Assembly: GCA_027858795.1 (NCBI GenBank)
Contig: JAQICF010000236.1
Coordinates: 1-33,693, forward strand
Direction: 5' to 3'
Origin: Candidatus Delongbacteria bacterium
GTDB lineage: Bacteria > Delongbacteria > UBA4055
DNA length: 33,693 nt
The translations under genes were made by a program, and so were the position numbers. Shown in pieces: positions 24,206-33,517 of this stretch. Numbering within the stretch: the first letter of the stretch is position 1; each line of letters starts with the position of its first letter. The notes beneath the pieces are model-generated. The model had not been told where the DNA came from, made no database searches, and saw only the letters and a program-made list of their open reading frames with translations.

Positions 24206-27200
24206 CTATTTTATTAAGAGCATCTTTTTTGTAATTTGAGCATCATCAGCTTCAATTCTATATAAATATAATCCACTGTTTAGATCTTCTCCACTGAACT
24301 TAACTGTATGAGCACCTTTCTCCATTCCTTTATCAATCAGTCTTTTAACCAATTGCCCGTTAGAATTGTAAATTGAAAGTTTAGTGTCACAAAAAGTTGG
24401 AATGTAGAATGAAATACTTGTTTCAGGATTAAAAGGATTAGGATAATTCTGCGATAAAGTTATTCCGGTTGGAATTCCTATTTCTTCATCATTAATATCT
24501 GTAGTTATCCACCATAAATAAGGATATCCGTCATTCGAAAGTGGATCAATGTCCCAGATATCTTCACTGCCGTTCACAGTTTCGCCTTGGAAATCCCATC
24601 CAACATCAGTAAAAGTTGACAGAGTTTTCATCTCATTCGTTTTTTTACCTATCCCTGCTATACTTGTGGTCATACCTGATGTTTCAGTATCCCAGAAAGA
24701 ATTTTCAACAATTCCATCATCAATTGTTCCTATGAATCCCCCAACATTTTCTAAACCTATCACTTTCCCATTTGAATAGCAGTTACTTATAGTTGCACTT
24801 AAGTTATGTCTACCTACAAAACCTCCCACTTGACCACTATAATCGCCATCTAGTCCTGTTACTGAACTTTGCGAGAATGAATTATTTATCTGGGACATAT
24901 AATTCCAACCTACCAAACCACCTACAAGACTGTAACCTTCAACATTCCCAGTACTAAATGATTTACTGATCACTGAAGAATCATTCTTTCCTACAAGTCC
25001 TCCAACATACCAGCCACCTTTGATTGAGCCTGTACAACAACAATTATTTACTTCTGATGCAGAAAACAATGCTCCTGCAAGCCCTCCTGTGCTGGACCCA
25101 CTCCCGATCACTTGAATATTTGTAAGTATAATATTACTTAGATCACCATTCTCTACATATCCGAAAAGACCGTTATCTGACTCTCCAACTCTATTGATTA
25201 CCAGACCATCAATAGCGAAATTACCACCATCATAACTCCCTGTAAATTTAGCAGTTACATTTCCAATACACATCCAACCTTTTCCGTTATCCCATTCAGA
25301 TGTTTCAGAAGCATCGATCCAGGCATTCTGTATATAATGCTTATCCCATCGTTCCGTATCAAGTGCTATCCAATATAGGTTGCTTAAGGAAGAGATTATA
25401 TACGGATTTCCCGGTGTACCATCACCTTCTGGTAGTTCCGGTTCTGTTGTAAGAGTTTTAAATTCTATAGCTGTACCGTAGTTTGTACCAGAAGAATTTG
25501 TAGCGAAAGCCCTTAGATAATAAGTTGTATCTTTGATAAGAGCTGAAACACTATTACTGAAAAGTCCGGTAGAATCTATGCTTCCGAGTTCAATAAAATT
25601 ATCTGCTATAGTTGGTTCTCCATTTTCATTCCAGCAAAAACCATGTTGTGTCGGATCAGAATCTCCTAAGTTTATTAAACCGCCAACAGCAGTTATTGAA
25701 GTTGATGTTTTATCCTCTATTATAATAGTGTTCACTAGAGGTGTCAATGGAATATCCTGCCATCTGAGATATGGGAAACCGTAATTTATTCTTGGATCAA
25801 TATCCCAGATAGTTACTAGATCCCATCCTACTCCACTAAAAGTTGTAGAACTTCTCATTTCAGAAGTTGTGATCCCTGTACCACCACCTGAAGATGGTTG
25901 TCCTGAAGTTTCAGTATTCCAAAATGAAAAATCATATGTCGATTCAACTTCATAACCTGTCAATCCACCTGTATTATCATTTCCATTCACTTCTCCAGAG
26001 CTATAACAGTTTGTAGAAGTCGAGTAATAGAATGTGCCTGCCAATCCTCCAACATATGATTCTCCCTGAACATAACCGATATTATAAGAATCATTTATGA
26101 TTGAAGTATCACTGACCCCGATCAATCCTCCTGCATAGTTATAACCTTTGACAGTTCCAGTATTATAACTATCATTAATTTCTGCATCTGATGCATCTCC
26201 TATTAACCCACCAGTATAGCTATTGGATTCAACATTACCTTCAAAATAAGTTTGTATCAACTTACTCTCGTTAGAATATCCTATGATCCCTCCGACATAA
26301 GAACTCCCTTTAATAGCTCCTTTGCAGTAAGTGCTTGTTATTTTACCACTGGTATCCCCACCAGAGATACCACCAACATACTGTGAACCTGTTACATCAA
26401 CTCTTGAATTACAATCATTAATTTCAGCATTACCTGTAGTAAATAAAAAAGAATTACTATTATGTCCGCATATACCTCCCACATAAGAATGGCCTTCTAC
26501 TGTTCCTGATACATTAGATCCAAGGACATCTGAAAAGTCATTATCACCTATAAGTCCACCTGTATATAAGTTTGTACCTATAACATTCACTTCAGCACTG
26601 CAGTTAACTACAATACCATAAATTGAAATTCCAAGAAGCCCTCCTGTTTTTTCTCCTCCTGTTACCTGACCAATAAAAGAACTTTCGGTAAGGTCTGAGT
26701 AGTCAAAATATCCTGCTACACCTCCAGTATAATCTCCTCCTGAAATCACACCGGATATAATATCATAGTTAACTTCAGTACTTTGAGCATATCCAATTAG
26801 ACAACCTGTATATTGATTACCTGTTACTGATGCATTAGTAACTTTAATGTGATTAACATCTGCAAAATTTGTACGACCAAAAAGACCAACAAAATCCTCA
26901 TCGGGTCTATTAATAAACAAATTCAGTATCTCATGATCCTGACCTTCATAGCTACCAATAAAAGGTTCATAAATATTTCCAATTGGCATCCATCCTTTAT
27001 ATCCTCCCGTACTGTCTGCATACCACATTTCGGTATCCGATGCATCGATATCAGCAATTTGAACATAGTCGTAGTCAAAATGTAACGGGTCCGATGTGAT
27101 CCAGAATAAGTTCTCTAGAGTGGCTATTTGATACGGATCAACATCCGTTCCTGATCCGTCAGGTTCAACAGGTTCAATGCTTAGTGTAGTAAACATAAGT

Positions 27201-28534
27201 TCTTCACTGTAAGAAACACCGGATGAATTTCCAGCATATGATCTTACAAAGTATGTTGTACCATTTGTAAGCCCTGAGATCTGGGAACTAAAAGAAATGT
27301 ATGTATCTGTTGATCCATCATTGGTGAAATCATCCAGTATTGAAGGTTCTCCTGTAGTGTTCCAGCAGACACCGAATTGTGTTACATCGGAAAGTCCGGG
27401 TGAAGTCAATAATGACTGTATCTCTGCTCCTGAAGAAGTCACACCATTTATCGAATAAATCTCAATCATGGGTAGAGGTTGTATGTCTTCAACATTAAAA
27501 TATGGAAAACCGAAATTATGATTATTACCAATAGTCCAGATATCTTCACTGCCATTGACACTTTCACCTGCAAAATCCCATCCTGCATCAGTAAATGTTG
27601 AAATATTTCTCATTTCAGCAGTTGTTATACCTGTACCTCCTGAACTTGACAGCTGATTTGATGATTCAGTATTCCAAAATGATGATTGAATGTTTGATGA
27701 GTCATTTTCACCAATTAAACCGCCACAATCCGTTCCTGAACTTGTAATATTAACTGTACTGTAGCAATTTATCACATCAGAATCAGATATCTTACCAATT
27801 AAACCTCCTGTCCAATCTTCAGAAGTAAGGATTGAACCAGTAGAATAGCAATTTGAAATTAAAGCTCCTCCGAAACATCTTCCTACAATTCCCCCTGAAT
27901 AACTTGATCCGATAAAGTTTATATCTGTTCTACAATTGCTGATGATTCCACCGTCGTTCCTTCCTGCTATACCACCACCTTCAGTGTATGAATCTATTTT
28001 CCCCTCAACATAACAATTATTTATTGATCCGTAACGATTTTCTCCTACAATCCCGCCTGTATAGAACATACTCGAAAAATCAATATTATACAATCTGACA
28101 TTTTTAATTTCTGCTCCGTTCACATAACCGAATAATCCTTTCTGCTGCCTATCAGTTCCTCCATAAGGAATATCAATATAGCTAAAATACAGGTTACTGA
28201 TAACATATCCTTGACCGTCATATGAACCTGTAAATGGACTTTCTGAGTACTTACCTATCTGTACCCATCCAATATAATTATCCAGAGTATATGAAATACC
28301 ATCATGATCTTCTATATACCATGTTTCTGTCTCTGAAGCATCAATATCAGAAGTTTGAATAAAGTATTTATCCATATGTTCTGGAGATGATGCCAGCCAG
28401 TATAAATTCTCCAAACTTTCAATTTGATATGGATCACCTTCTGTCCCGTCGCCTAAAGAAGGAGGAGTAGCTATCTGAGAAAAAAGATGCATCATAAAAA
28501 CAATCATCAAGATAAATGTCATACGTATATTCAT
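24206..28534 (-). CDS. Giant GLUG-repeat adhesin-like protein with type IX sorting domain
   Basis: The 1442-residue product has a signal peptide (ending HLFSQ). Three large modules begin GDGTEGDPYQIESLENLYWL (about 32), again near 455 and near 1033. Each holds many GLUG units of the form YTGGLIGxxxxSxIxNCYxTGxV, a repeat found in adhesins and surface proteases. The first two modules end in an Fn3-like segment with FGVCWN or HGFCWN. From about residue 1352, GITLSQNYPNPFNPETSI opens a C-terminal domain ending GLYLYRIEADDAQITKKMLLIK, the type IX secretion sorting domain seen across the FCB group. It should be cell-surface attached or secreted. GAGG precedes the ATG. The gene is flanked by a short direct repeat (24135 and 28660). 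Confidence 0.85.
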   Translation of the reverse strand: MNIRMTFILMIVFMMHLFSQIATPPSLGDGTEGDPYQIESLENLYWLASSPEHMDKYFIQTSDIDASETETWYIEDHDGISYTLDNYIGWVQIGKYSESPFTGSYDGQGYVISNLYFSYIDIPYGGTDRQQKGLFGYVNGAEIKNVRLYNIDFSSMFYTGGIVGENRYGSINNCYVEGKIDSYTEGGGIAGRNDGGIISNCRTDINFIGSSYSGGIVGRCFGGALISNCYSTGSILTSEDWTGGLIGKISDSDVINCYSTVNITSSGTDCGGLIGENDSSNIQSSFWNTESSNQLSSSGGTGITTAEMRNISTFTDAGWDFAGESVNGSEDIWTIGNNHNFGFPYFNVEDIQPLPMIEIYSINGVTSSGAEIQSLLTSPGLSDVTQFGVCWNTTGEPSILDDFTNDGSTDTYISFSSQISGLTNGTTYFVRSYAGNSSGVSYSEELMFTTLSIEPVEPDGSGTDVDPYQIATLENLFWITSDPLHFDYDYVQIADIDASDTEMWYADSTGGYKGWMPIGNIYEPFIGSYEGQDHEILNLFINRPDEDFVGLFGRTNFADVNHIKVTNASVTGNQYTGCLIGYAQSTEVNYDIISGVISGGDYTGGVAGYFDYSDLTESSFIGQVTGGEKTGGLLGISIYGIVVNCSAEVNVIGTNLYTGGLIGDNDFSDVLGSNVSGTVEGHSYVGGICGHNSNSFLFTTGNAEINDCNSRVDVTGSQYVGGISGGDTSGKITSTYCKGAIKGSSYVGGIIGYSNESKLIQTYFEGNVESNSYTGGLIGDASDAEINDSYNTGTVKGYNYAGGLIGVSDTSIINDSYNIGYVQGESYVGGLAGTFYYSTSTNCYSSGEVNGNDNTGGLTGYEVESTYDFSFWNTETSGQPSSGGGTGITTSEMRSSTTFSGVGWDLVTIWDIDPRINYGFPYLRWQDIPLTPLVNTIIIEDKTSTSITAVGGLINLGDSDPTQHGFCWNENGEPTIADNFIELGSIDSTGLFSNSVSALIKDTTYYLRAFATNSSGTNYGTAIEFKTLTTEPELPEGDGTPGNPYIISSLSNLYWIALDTERWDKHYIQNAWIDASETSEWDNGKGWMCIGNVTAKFTGSYDGGNFAIDGLVINRVGESDNGLFGYVENGDLSNIILTNIQVIGSGSSTGGLAGALFSASEVNNCCCTGSIKGGWYVGGLVGKNDSSVISKSFSTGNVEGYSLVGGLVGWNYMSQINNSFSQSSVTGLDGDYSGQVGGFVGRHNLSATISNCYSNGKVIGLENVGGFIGTIDDGIVENSFWDTETSGMTTSIAGIGKKTNEMKTLSTFTDVGWDFQGETVNGSEDIWDIDPLSNDGYPYLWWITTDINDEEIGIPTGITLSQNYPNPFNPETSISFYIPTFCDTKLSIYNSNGQLVKRLIDKGMEKGAHTVKFSGEDLNSGLYLYRIEADDAQITKKMLLIK

Positions 28535-28644
28535 TTATATACCTCATATTTTATTTTTTCAACAAAAATACACATTTGCTACTTTCAAAGTAAAATAATA
28601 ATTTTAAATTTATTTTACAAGGAAATAAAAAATAAATTTCTTCT

Positions 28645-28683
28645 TTGGGTGTTGGAATGGACTTTGATTTTAAGGTAAAATAA
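28645..28683 (+). pseudogene. Remnant of the 3' end of a HEAT/GND-type gene
   Basis: These 39 bases match the last 39 bases of the gene ending at 24158 at about 34 positions; GACTTTGATTTTAAGGTAAA is identical (24135-24154 and 28660-28679). In frame it reads LGVGMDFDFKVK then stop, against WGVGLDFDFKVK. An in-frame stop lies shortly upstream (about 28632), so only the tail is left. Confidence 0.65.
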
Positions 28684-28714
28684 AGACGTTGAATCTAAAA
28701 TAAAGCTCGAAAAT

Positions 28715-28743
28715 TTGCAATTTTACTTTTCAAATAATATTAA
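28715..28743 (+). promoter_or_regulatory. Putative promoter of the recombinase gene
   Basis: TTGCAA (28715-28720), 17 bases, TATTAA (28738-28743), about 65 bases before the ATG at 28808. The gap 28535-28807 otherwise contains only the gene remnant and AT-rich sequence. Confidence 0.35.
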
Positions 28744-28807
28744 CTTGCTTAAATATAAAACAGTTAGTAAATTCTTTAAACCACAACAAATAGGCATGTA
28801 ATAATCA

Positions 28808-29926
28808 ATGAAAAAGATTGAGTTTGAAGAAATTATTTATAAGGAAATTCCAAGCCTTCAATTGAAATTTAAATATAACATTGTAATTCTCAATTTAATT
28901 AAAAAAATTCCCGGTAGAATATGGGATAATAATTTGAAATGCTGGATTATTCCTAAAACAAACAATTATGATAAGCTATATGAACTTTTCTCTGATAAAG
29001 CTGAATTAGTCTTTGAAGGAAAGAATGAAATTGAGATAAATAAACCAGAAACTAATAAAACGAAATTTTATACTTCAAATGGTGTGGATATTCCATTTGA
29101 TTACATTAAATTACTCGATATTAAAAGATATGCAGCACCAACGAAAAAAACTTACATTGCTAATTTTAAACGATTTGCAAATTACTATAAGAATATTGAC
29201 CCCTTGAATATCACTAAAGAACAGATAAGAGATTATATGCTTTTTTTGATCGAAAAAAGAAATTTATCAGCATCAGCGCAAAATCAAGCTATCAATGCTA
29301 TTAAATTTTACTATGAAAAAGTTCTAAATCAAAAAAGAGAAGTTTATCGGATAGAAAGACCACGTAAGGCAAAGAAATTACCTGTTGTGTTGAGCATTGA
29401 AGAAATAACTGAAATATTAAAATCAATAAAGAACTTAAAGCACAAATGCATAATTTATACAATTTATTCTGCTGGATTAAGACTTGGAGAAGTAATTGCA
29501 CTGAAAATCAAAGACATCGACTATGACAGGAGACAGATATTCATTCAATCTGCCAAAGGCAATAAAGATAGATACACTCTTCTATCAGATACTATTGTAA
29601 CTCTTTTACAAAAATATTTTGAAGAATATAAACCTAAGGAATATGTGTTTGAAGGTCAAAAAGGTGGACAGTATAGCAGAAAAAGTGTCCAGAATATATT
29701 AAAAAATGCTTTAAAAAACACCAGCATAAAAAAACCAGCATCTATTCATACTCTTAGACATAGCTTTGCTACTCATCTTCTTGAAGATGGTACAGATTTA
29801 AGATATATCCAGGAATTGCTAGGACATCAAAGTATGAAGACCACACAGATATATACTCATGTTACAAAGAAAGGATTCGATAAAATAAAGAGTCCACTAG
29901 ATAATATAAAATTCGATGAAGAATAG
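28808..29926 (+). CDS. Tyrosine recombinase (integron-integrase-like C-terminus)
   Basis: The protein has 372 residues. Residues 1-75 form an N-terminal domain with IPGRIWDNNLKCWIIP, the HARP-like pattern often fused to recombinases of this group. Residues about 95-180 are the SAM-like core-binding domain (FKRFANYY, ITKEQIRDYMLFLIEKRNLS). The catalytic domain (190-360) is complete: R225 in AGLRLGEV, K250 in AKGNKDRY, H314 and R317 in HTLRHSFATHLL, H340 in LLGHQSMKTT, and Tyr349 in IYTHV. The end KSPLDNI matches integron integrases (SPLD), but the insert between the catalytic Lys and HxxR that defines IntI is absent. The ribosome binding site is weak. The structured element starting at 29930 begins four bases after its stop. 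Confidence 0.9.
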   Translation: MKKIEFEEIIYKEIPSLQLKFKYNIVILNLIKKIPGRIWDNNLKCWIIPKTNNYDKLYELFSDKAELVFEGKNEIEINKPETNKTKFYTSNGVDIPFDYIKLLDIKRYAAPTKKTYIANFKRFANYYKNIDPLNITKEQIRDYMLFLIEKRNLSASAQNQAINAIKFYYEKVLNQKREVYRIERPRKAKKLPVVLSIEEITEILKSIKNLKHKCIIYTIYSAGLRLGEVIALKIKDIDYDRRQIFIQSAKGNKDRYTLLSDTIVTLLQKYFEEYKPKEYVFEGQKGGQYSRKSVQNILKNALKNTSIKKPASIHTLRHSFATHLLEDGTDLRYIQELLGHQSMKTTQIYTHVTKKGFDKIKSPLDNIKFDEE

Positions 29927-29929
29927 CAA

Positions 29930-30024
29930 AACATACGCATATACCACCATTTTGGACGGCTATCCGCAATTAGAGACTATTTCTAATGCAGAAATACCCG
30001 CAATTTGGCGGGTAGCCCAATGTT
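29930..30024. repeat. Long structured palindrome after the recombinase gene (element E)
   Basis: The outer ends are AACAT (29930-29934) and ATGTT (30020-30024). GGCTATCCGC (29958-29967) pairs with GCGGGTAGCC (30008-30017) with one G-T. Inside, ATTAGA pairs with TCTAAT, and CCCGC pairs with GCGGG in a competing hairpin. Read on the minus strand it starts TAACATTGGG, very like the left end of the attC-like repeats, so it may be a diverged, oppositely oriented member. It has no T-tract and does not resemble a terminator. Confidence 0.65.
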
Positions 30025-30070
30025 ATCTTCAATCGTAACTCTAAAAGAACAAAACAAATTGAGCTTATTT
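30017..30070 (+). repeat. Left arm of the inverted repeat around the two-gene module
   Basis: These 54 bases pair with 33461-33517 reversed. Matching blocks are CCAATGTTATCTTC, TCGTAACTC and AAAACAAATTGAGCTTATTT (the last 20 bases, perfect, at 30051-30070). About 44 of 57 aligned positions agree. The outer part overlaps the end of element E. Confidence 0.85.
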
Positions 30071-30118
30071 AAAAGAATTAAATTTATAAAATATATCAAT
30101 TAGAATGGAGAGAAGAAA

Positions 30119-31075
30119 ATGAAAAAACAAAAAACAGTAATTGTAGGGGTAATATTTTTATTTCTAACAAGCATTTTCGCAATGTCAGATGATGGAAATA
30201 ATGAACCTACTACTGAGAAAAAAGAAGTAAAACAAGTAATAATTCAAGAAAAACAACCTGTAATAACAACCGAAAAACAGTTAAAGCAGTCAAACTCTAA
30301 TGAACTAGTAAAAGATCGGTTGGGTGGTGATACTGGTAAAACAAAAGAAGAACTAACAAAGTTTAAACTAGATTATACTCATAAATTCGTAAAATTATTT
30401 CCGAATTTTAGGGAGAGTGCAAAAGATTGGTTTTTCGACAATAAAATAAACTTAAATAAGATCGTAGAATTTGAAAAAAACGGATTATATCTAAAAAAAT
30501 TAATTGCCCAACAAGGTACTTCCTACCAAAGAAATACTTTGTTCAGCGATATAATCGTAACGGGTAAAGTTGTAGAACTAATAAAAAAAGGTGAAACTTT
30601 TGTTCCGAGATATAAATTTGAAATAGAGCAAATTATTAATGGAAGTGAAGTATTCAAAGAATTCCTCGGAGAAATACCTAAATATATATACTTTGTAGCT
30701 TTTTTTGGTGTTTCAATAGAGGATGAATCTTTTATAAATAAAAAAGGCATATACTTTCTAGAAGTCGAGGAATATACTAAATCAAACATGCTTTTTCATA
30801 AGCTTCCGTATTCGACTGTCATGGTGTATAATGATTCACTTATGTGCCATAAAAGAGATTTTTATAAATTCGATACCGCTTACAAATATAAACATGGAAA
30901 ACTAGAGCTTTCAAAAATGCAGAAAGATAATAATTATGGAGAAAAGTATCTTAGATGGTATGATGAATGTAAAACAGGAAGTTGGAATGAAACTATAGAA
31001 AACATTAAAAAAACACTGAAAATCAATGATGATAAGAATTTCTATAACAGAACTTATAAATCAAAGGAGAAATAA
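30119..31075 (+). CDS. Exported protein of unknown function
   Basis: The 318-residue product starts with a signal-like segment (MKKQKTVIVGVIFLFLTSIFA), then a Lys/Glu/Gln-rich, low-complexity linker to about residue 80 (TTEKKEVKQVIIQEKQ). The rest, with NTLFSDIIVTGKVVELIKKGETFVP, YKFEIEQIINGSE and IYFLEVEEYTKS, looks like a beta-rich soluble domain; the section from about residue 140 recalls proteins that test an added-motif like VxGxVxxI, but I do not recognise the family. GGAG sits 9 bases before the ATG. It is followed after three bases by the protease gene with which it shares the inverted-repeat module, so a partner role, perhaps as inhibitor or chaperone, is possible but not shown. Confidence 0.65.
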   Translation: MKKQKTVIVGVIFLFLTSIFAMSDDGNNEPTTEKKEVKQVIIQEKQPVITTEKQLKQSNSNELVKDRLGGDTGKTKEELTKFKLDYTHKFVKLFPNFRESAKDWFFDNKINLNKIVEFEKNGLYLKKLIAQQGTSYQRNTLFSDIIVTGKVVELIKKGETFVPRYKFEIEQIINGSEVFKEFLGEIPKYIYFVAFFGVSIEDESFINKKGIYFLEVEEYTKSNMLFHKLPYSTVMVYNDSLMCHKRDFYKFDTAYKYKHGKLELSKMQKDNNYGEKYLRWYDECKTGSWNETIENIKKTLKINDDKNFYNRTYKSKEK

Positions 31076-31078
31076 ATA

Positions 31079-33466
31079 ATGAAAAGAGTAAAATTACTCC
31101 TCATTTTGGTCATCTGTTTGTCATTATTTTCACAGACAAATATTATAATTAAAAATTCTTGGTTACAAACAGGTTCTTATTCATTACATAATTCTCAAAA
31201 AATGCAAGATGCGATATCAACACTAACACTTGATCCCATTAATTTAGATATATCGTACTGTTTAACAAATATGCAATCAGAAGGCATTTCAAATCAACCC
31301 ATATTTGGTGTAGATAATTCTCAACCGAGCGGTACAGACTGGATGTTAGACTACCATACGACTTTCACTTATTACGGATTAAATCGTGTTTTAAATCCTA
31401 ATGAATATGGAGCCACTGTGAGTAATCCAGGCGGTGATAGTTATACTGGTTTATATTCTCAAGTTTCAATAGTTTTAAACTCAAATGCGGGTTCATCTTG
31501 GAACAGCGATGGAAATGTGGATATAAATACTGTGCTCAGGCACGAGATCGGTCATCTTTATGGCCTTGACGACTACGAGGAATGGGGTACATTCACTTTA
31601 ATGAATCCACTTGAAAAAGACTCTGTAAATTATTTAGATCAAAATTCTATTAATGGTTTGAGAATTATTTTTGATGAACCTACAACAACAATTGATGGTA
31701 ATTCAATTATTGAATCTGGTGAAGGTTTTTCATACAACATTAATTTTCCTGTTATTGAATATGGTCCTGATTTTGGTGATATCCCTGATGGCTTTGGATT
31801 TCATAGCTATTTGTACAAAGACGATGTTTTACAAAGTCCTGATCCTATAATCCCAACTCATATTGAAACCTATGAAGATGGAACTCAACTTTTTACAAAT
31901 TCTTTAGGCACCACAGATCTCGCTTTAGGCGAATACAGTATTAGAACATATTCAGCTATGTTTTGGAATCCTGATGCATACTCAAGCTGGTATGAAAATT
32001 ATAATCGTCCATACAGTGAAGTTAGTTTTATGGTAGTACCTAAAATAATAAAACCGCTTCTTGAGGATATTTACTTCTTACCACCATCATCCGAAAAAGG
32101 TGCTATCGCTGATACAATTGAAGTTAAAGTACAAGTGCCAGAAATACTTGGAAGTTATCAGGCAATAAAACTAAAAATAGATGATGTATATGTAGATCAA
32201 GGAGATATATTATTTGAAGATAACCTTTGGGTATATTATTGGGATTTAAGTGATGTAACTTCCGAAATTACAGGAAAGAAATTTAAGATCGAAGCAGAAT
32301 TATTTGATGATCCAAGCTGTAAAAATGAATCCGGTGTTATGATAGTAGAAGCTCTCTATTATGAAGATTTTGAAGCTTTTACTGGAGTGGGTTGGGAGGT
32401 ATATTTCTACGAAAATCCTAATATCCCTTATAACGGTTGGTTTCTTAATACTGATCCGCTTGACGCAGAAAATACATGTCTTACAACATTAACTCAAAAT
32501 AGTATGTCTCTTCAATACCAAATATGGTCACAGGCTTTTATAGTGCCTGACAGTTCAGATTTTGAAACGATATTAGATTATAGTGTGTACTTTGACAAAA
32601 CAGATGAGAACAATCAAAGTAACCTTTATTTTTGGGTAACAGATGAAAATGAAAATTTACTGACTAACAGAGAAAGACTTTATCCTGTTGATGGAGAATG
32701 GACACATTTCAATCATGATCTGAGTGAATTTTATGGGCAAACAATAAAATTCCGATGGGAGAATAACTACTGGTCAAGTACTGTACCATGTGATACTACA
32801 ACTTATGCGCTTGATTCTATACTTGTTTATGTAACACCTCCTGATATGGATCAGCCTGTTATTGATTACATCACTGGTAATCAAGCGAATGTTGATGAGG
32901 ATATGAATATAAATCTTACCTTTAATGATGCGTCAGGTATCGTAAGTGTAACAGCAGATTATAACATTGAAGGGGAAAGTGGAACAATAACATTATCATC
33001 TGCAAAAAATTCATACAATTATACAGGTATTATATCAGCAAGAGATCATGTTTGCGATGGAGATATAAAATTTAGAGTTGAGGATGAGATTGGAAATACC
33101 ATTATATCGGATCGCTATAGTATATCTTGGACTGATGTTATACAAGTACCAACTACACCTTCGAATTTACTAATAACAGCAGAGAATGATTCTACAATAG
33201 CACTTACTTGGAGTATAGTTGCTGGTGCATCTGAATATAAAGTTTACGCTTCTGAAGACCCTTATGGAACATTTATTTTAGATACCTTAGGTACTTTCAT
33301 CAGTGGTACTCATTGGCAGAAAAATATTGGTACGAATAAAATGTTCTATCGTATCACAGCTGGTAATGCAAGTAAAATGTTTGTACCTAAGAATAATACC
33401 AAGTCTGAGAAAGTGGATGTTGAAAAGAATCTGATATTTATAGATCCAAAGAAAAGAAGAAAATAA
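31079..33466 (+). CDS. Secreted metzincin-like metalloprotease with jelly roll and Fn3 domains
   Basis: The 795-residue product has a signal peptide (ending LFSQ). The zinc site is H155-E156-I157-G158-H159-LYGLD, an HExxHxxGxxD pattern with Asp as likely third ligand, and LMNP (about 176) may be the Met-turn, as in matrixin-like and snapalysin-like enzymes. Residues about 435-600 form a choice-of-anchor-J type jelly roll (YYEDFEAFTGVGWEVYF). A Fn3-like domain (about 690-765; YKVYASEDPYGTF) follows, and the end is basic (DPKKRRK). AAGGAG precedes the ATG. The last bases (stop at 33464-33466) lie inside the right inverted-repeat arm. No type IX sorting domain is present. The substrate is unknown. 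Confidence 0.85.
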   Translation: MKRVKLLLILVICLSLFSQTNIIIKNSWLQTGSYSLHNSQKMQDAISTLTLDPINLDISYCLTNMQSEGISNQPIFGVDNSQPSGTDWMLDYHTTFTYYGLNRVLNPNEYGATVSNPGGDSYTGLYSQVSIVLNSNAGSSWNSDGNVDINTVLRHEIGHLYGLDDYEEWGTFTLMNPLEKDSVNYLDQNSINGLRIIFDEPTTTIDGNSIIESGEGFSYNINFPVIEYGPDFGDIPDGFGFHSYLYKDDVLQSPDPIIPTHIETYEDGTQLFTNSLGTTDLALGEYSIRTYSAMFWNPDAYSSWYENYNRPYSEVSFMVVPKIIKPLLEDIYFLPPSSEKGAIADTIEVKVQVPEILGSYQAIKLKIDDVYVDQGDILFEDNLWVYYWDLSDVTSEITGKKFKIEAELFDDPSCKNESGVMIVEALYYEDFEAFTGVGWEVYFYENPNIPYNGWFLNTDPLDAENTCLTTLTQNSMSLQYQIWSQAFIVPDSSDFETILDYSVYFDKTDENNQSNLYFWVTDENENLLTNRERLYPVDGEWTHFNHDLSEFYGQTIKFRWENNYWSSTVPCDTTTYALDSILVYVTPPDMDQPVIDYITGNQANVDEDMNINLTFNDASGIVSVTADYNIEGESGTITLSSAKNSYNYTGIISARDHVCDGDIKFRVEDEIGNTIISDRYSISWTDVIQVPTTPSNLLITAENDSTIALTWSIVAGASEYKVYASEDPYGTFILDTLGTFISGTHWQKNIGTNKMFYRITAGNASKMFVPKNNTKSEKVDVEKNLIFIDPKKRRK

Positions 33467-33517
33467 GCTCAATTTGTTTTGACTATGAGAACGAGTTACG
33501 ACAGAAGATAACATTGG
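33461..33517 (-). repeat. Right arm of the inverted repeat around the two-gene module
   Basis: The reverse complement matches 30017-30070, including the perfect 20-base block (33461-33480). The arm begins inside the protease stop codon region and ends in the first bases of repeat R3. Confidence 0.85.

Noticed and set aside
28808..29926. Calling the recombinase a true integron integrase (intI)
   Set aside because: The IntI-specific insert between the catalytic Lys and the HTLRH motif is absent; only the SPLD tail and general fold agree.
29930..30024. Simple rho-independent terminator for the recombinase gene
   Set aside because: The structure is long and branched and has no T run on either strand.
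16900..33466. CRISPR array or other regular repeat-spacer array in the repeat-rich region
   Set aside because: The repetition lies within long open reading frames and reflects protein repeats; no short identical repeats with unique spacers are seen.
30119..33466. A toxin-antitoxin pair inside the inverted-repeat module
   Set aside because: Both products carry signal peptides and are too large; the second is a secreted protease.
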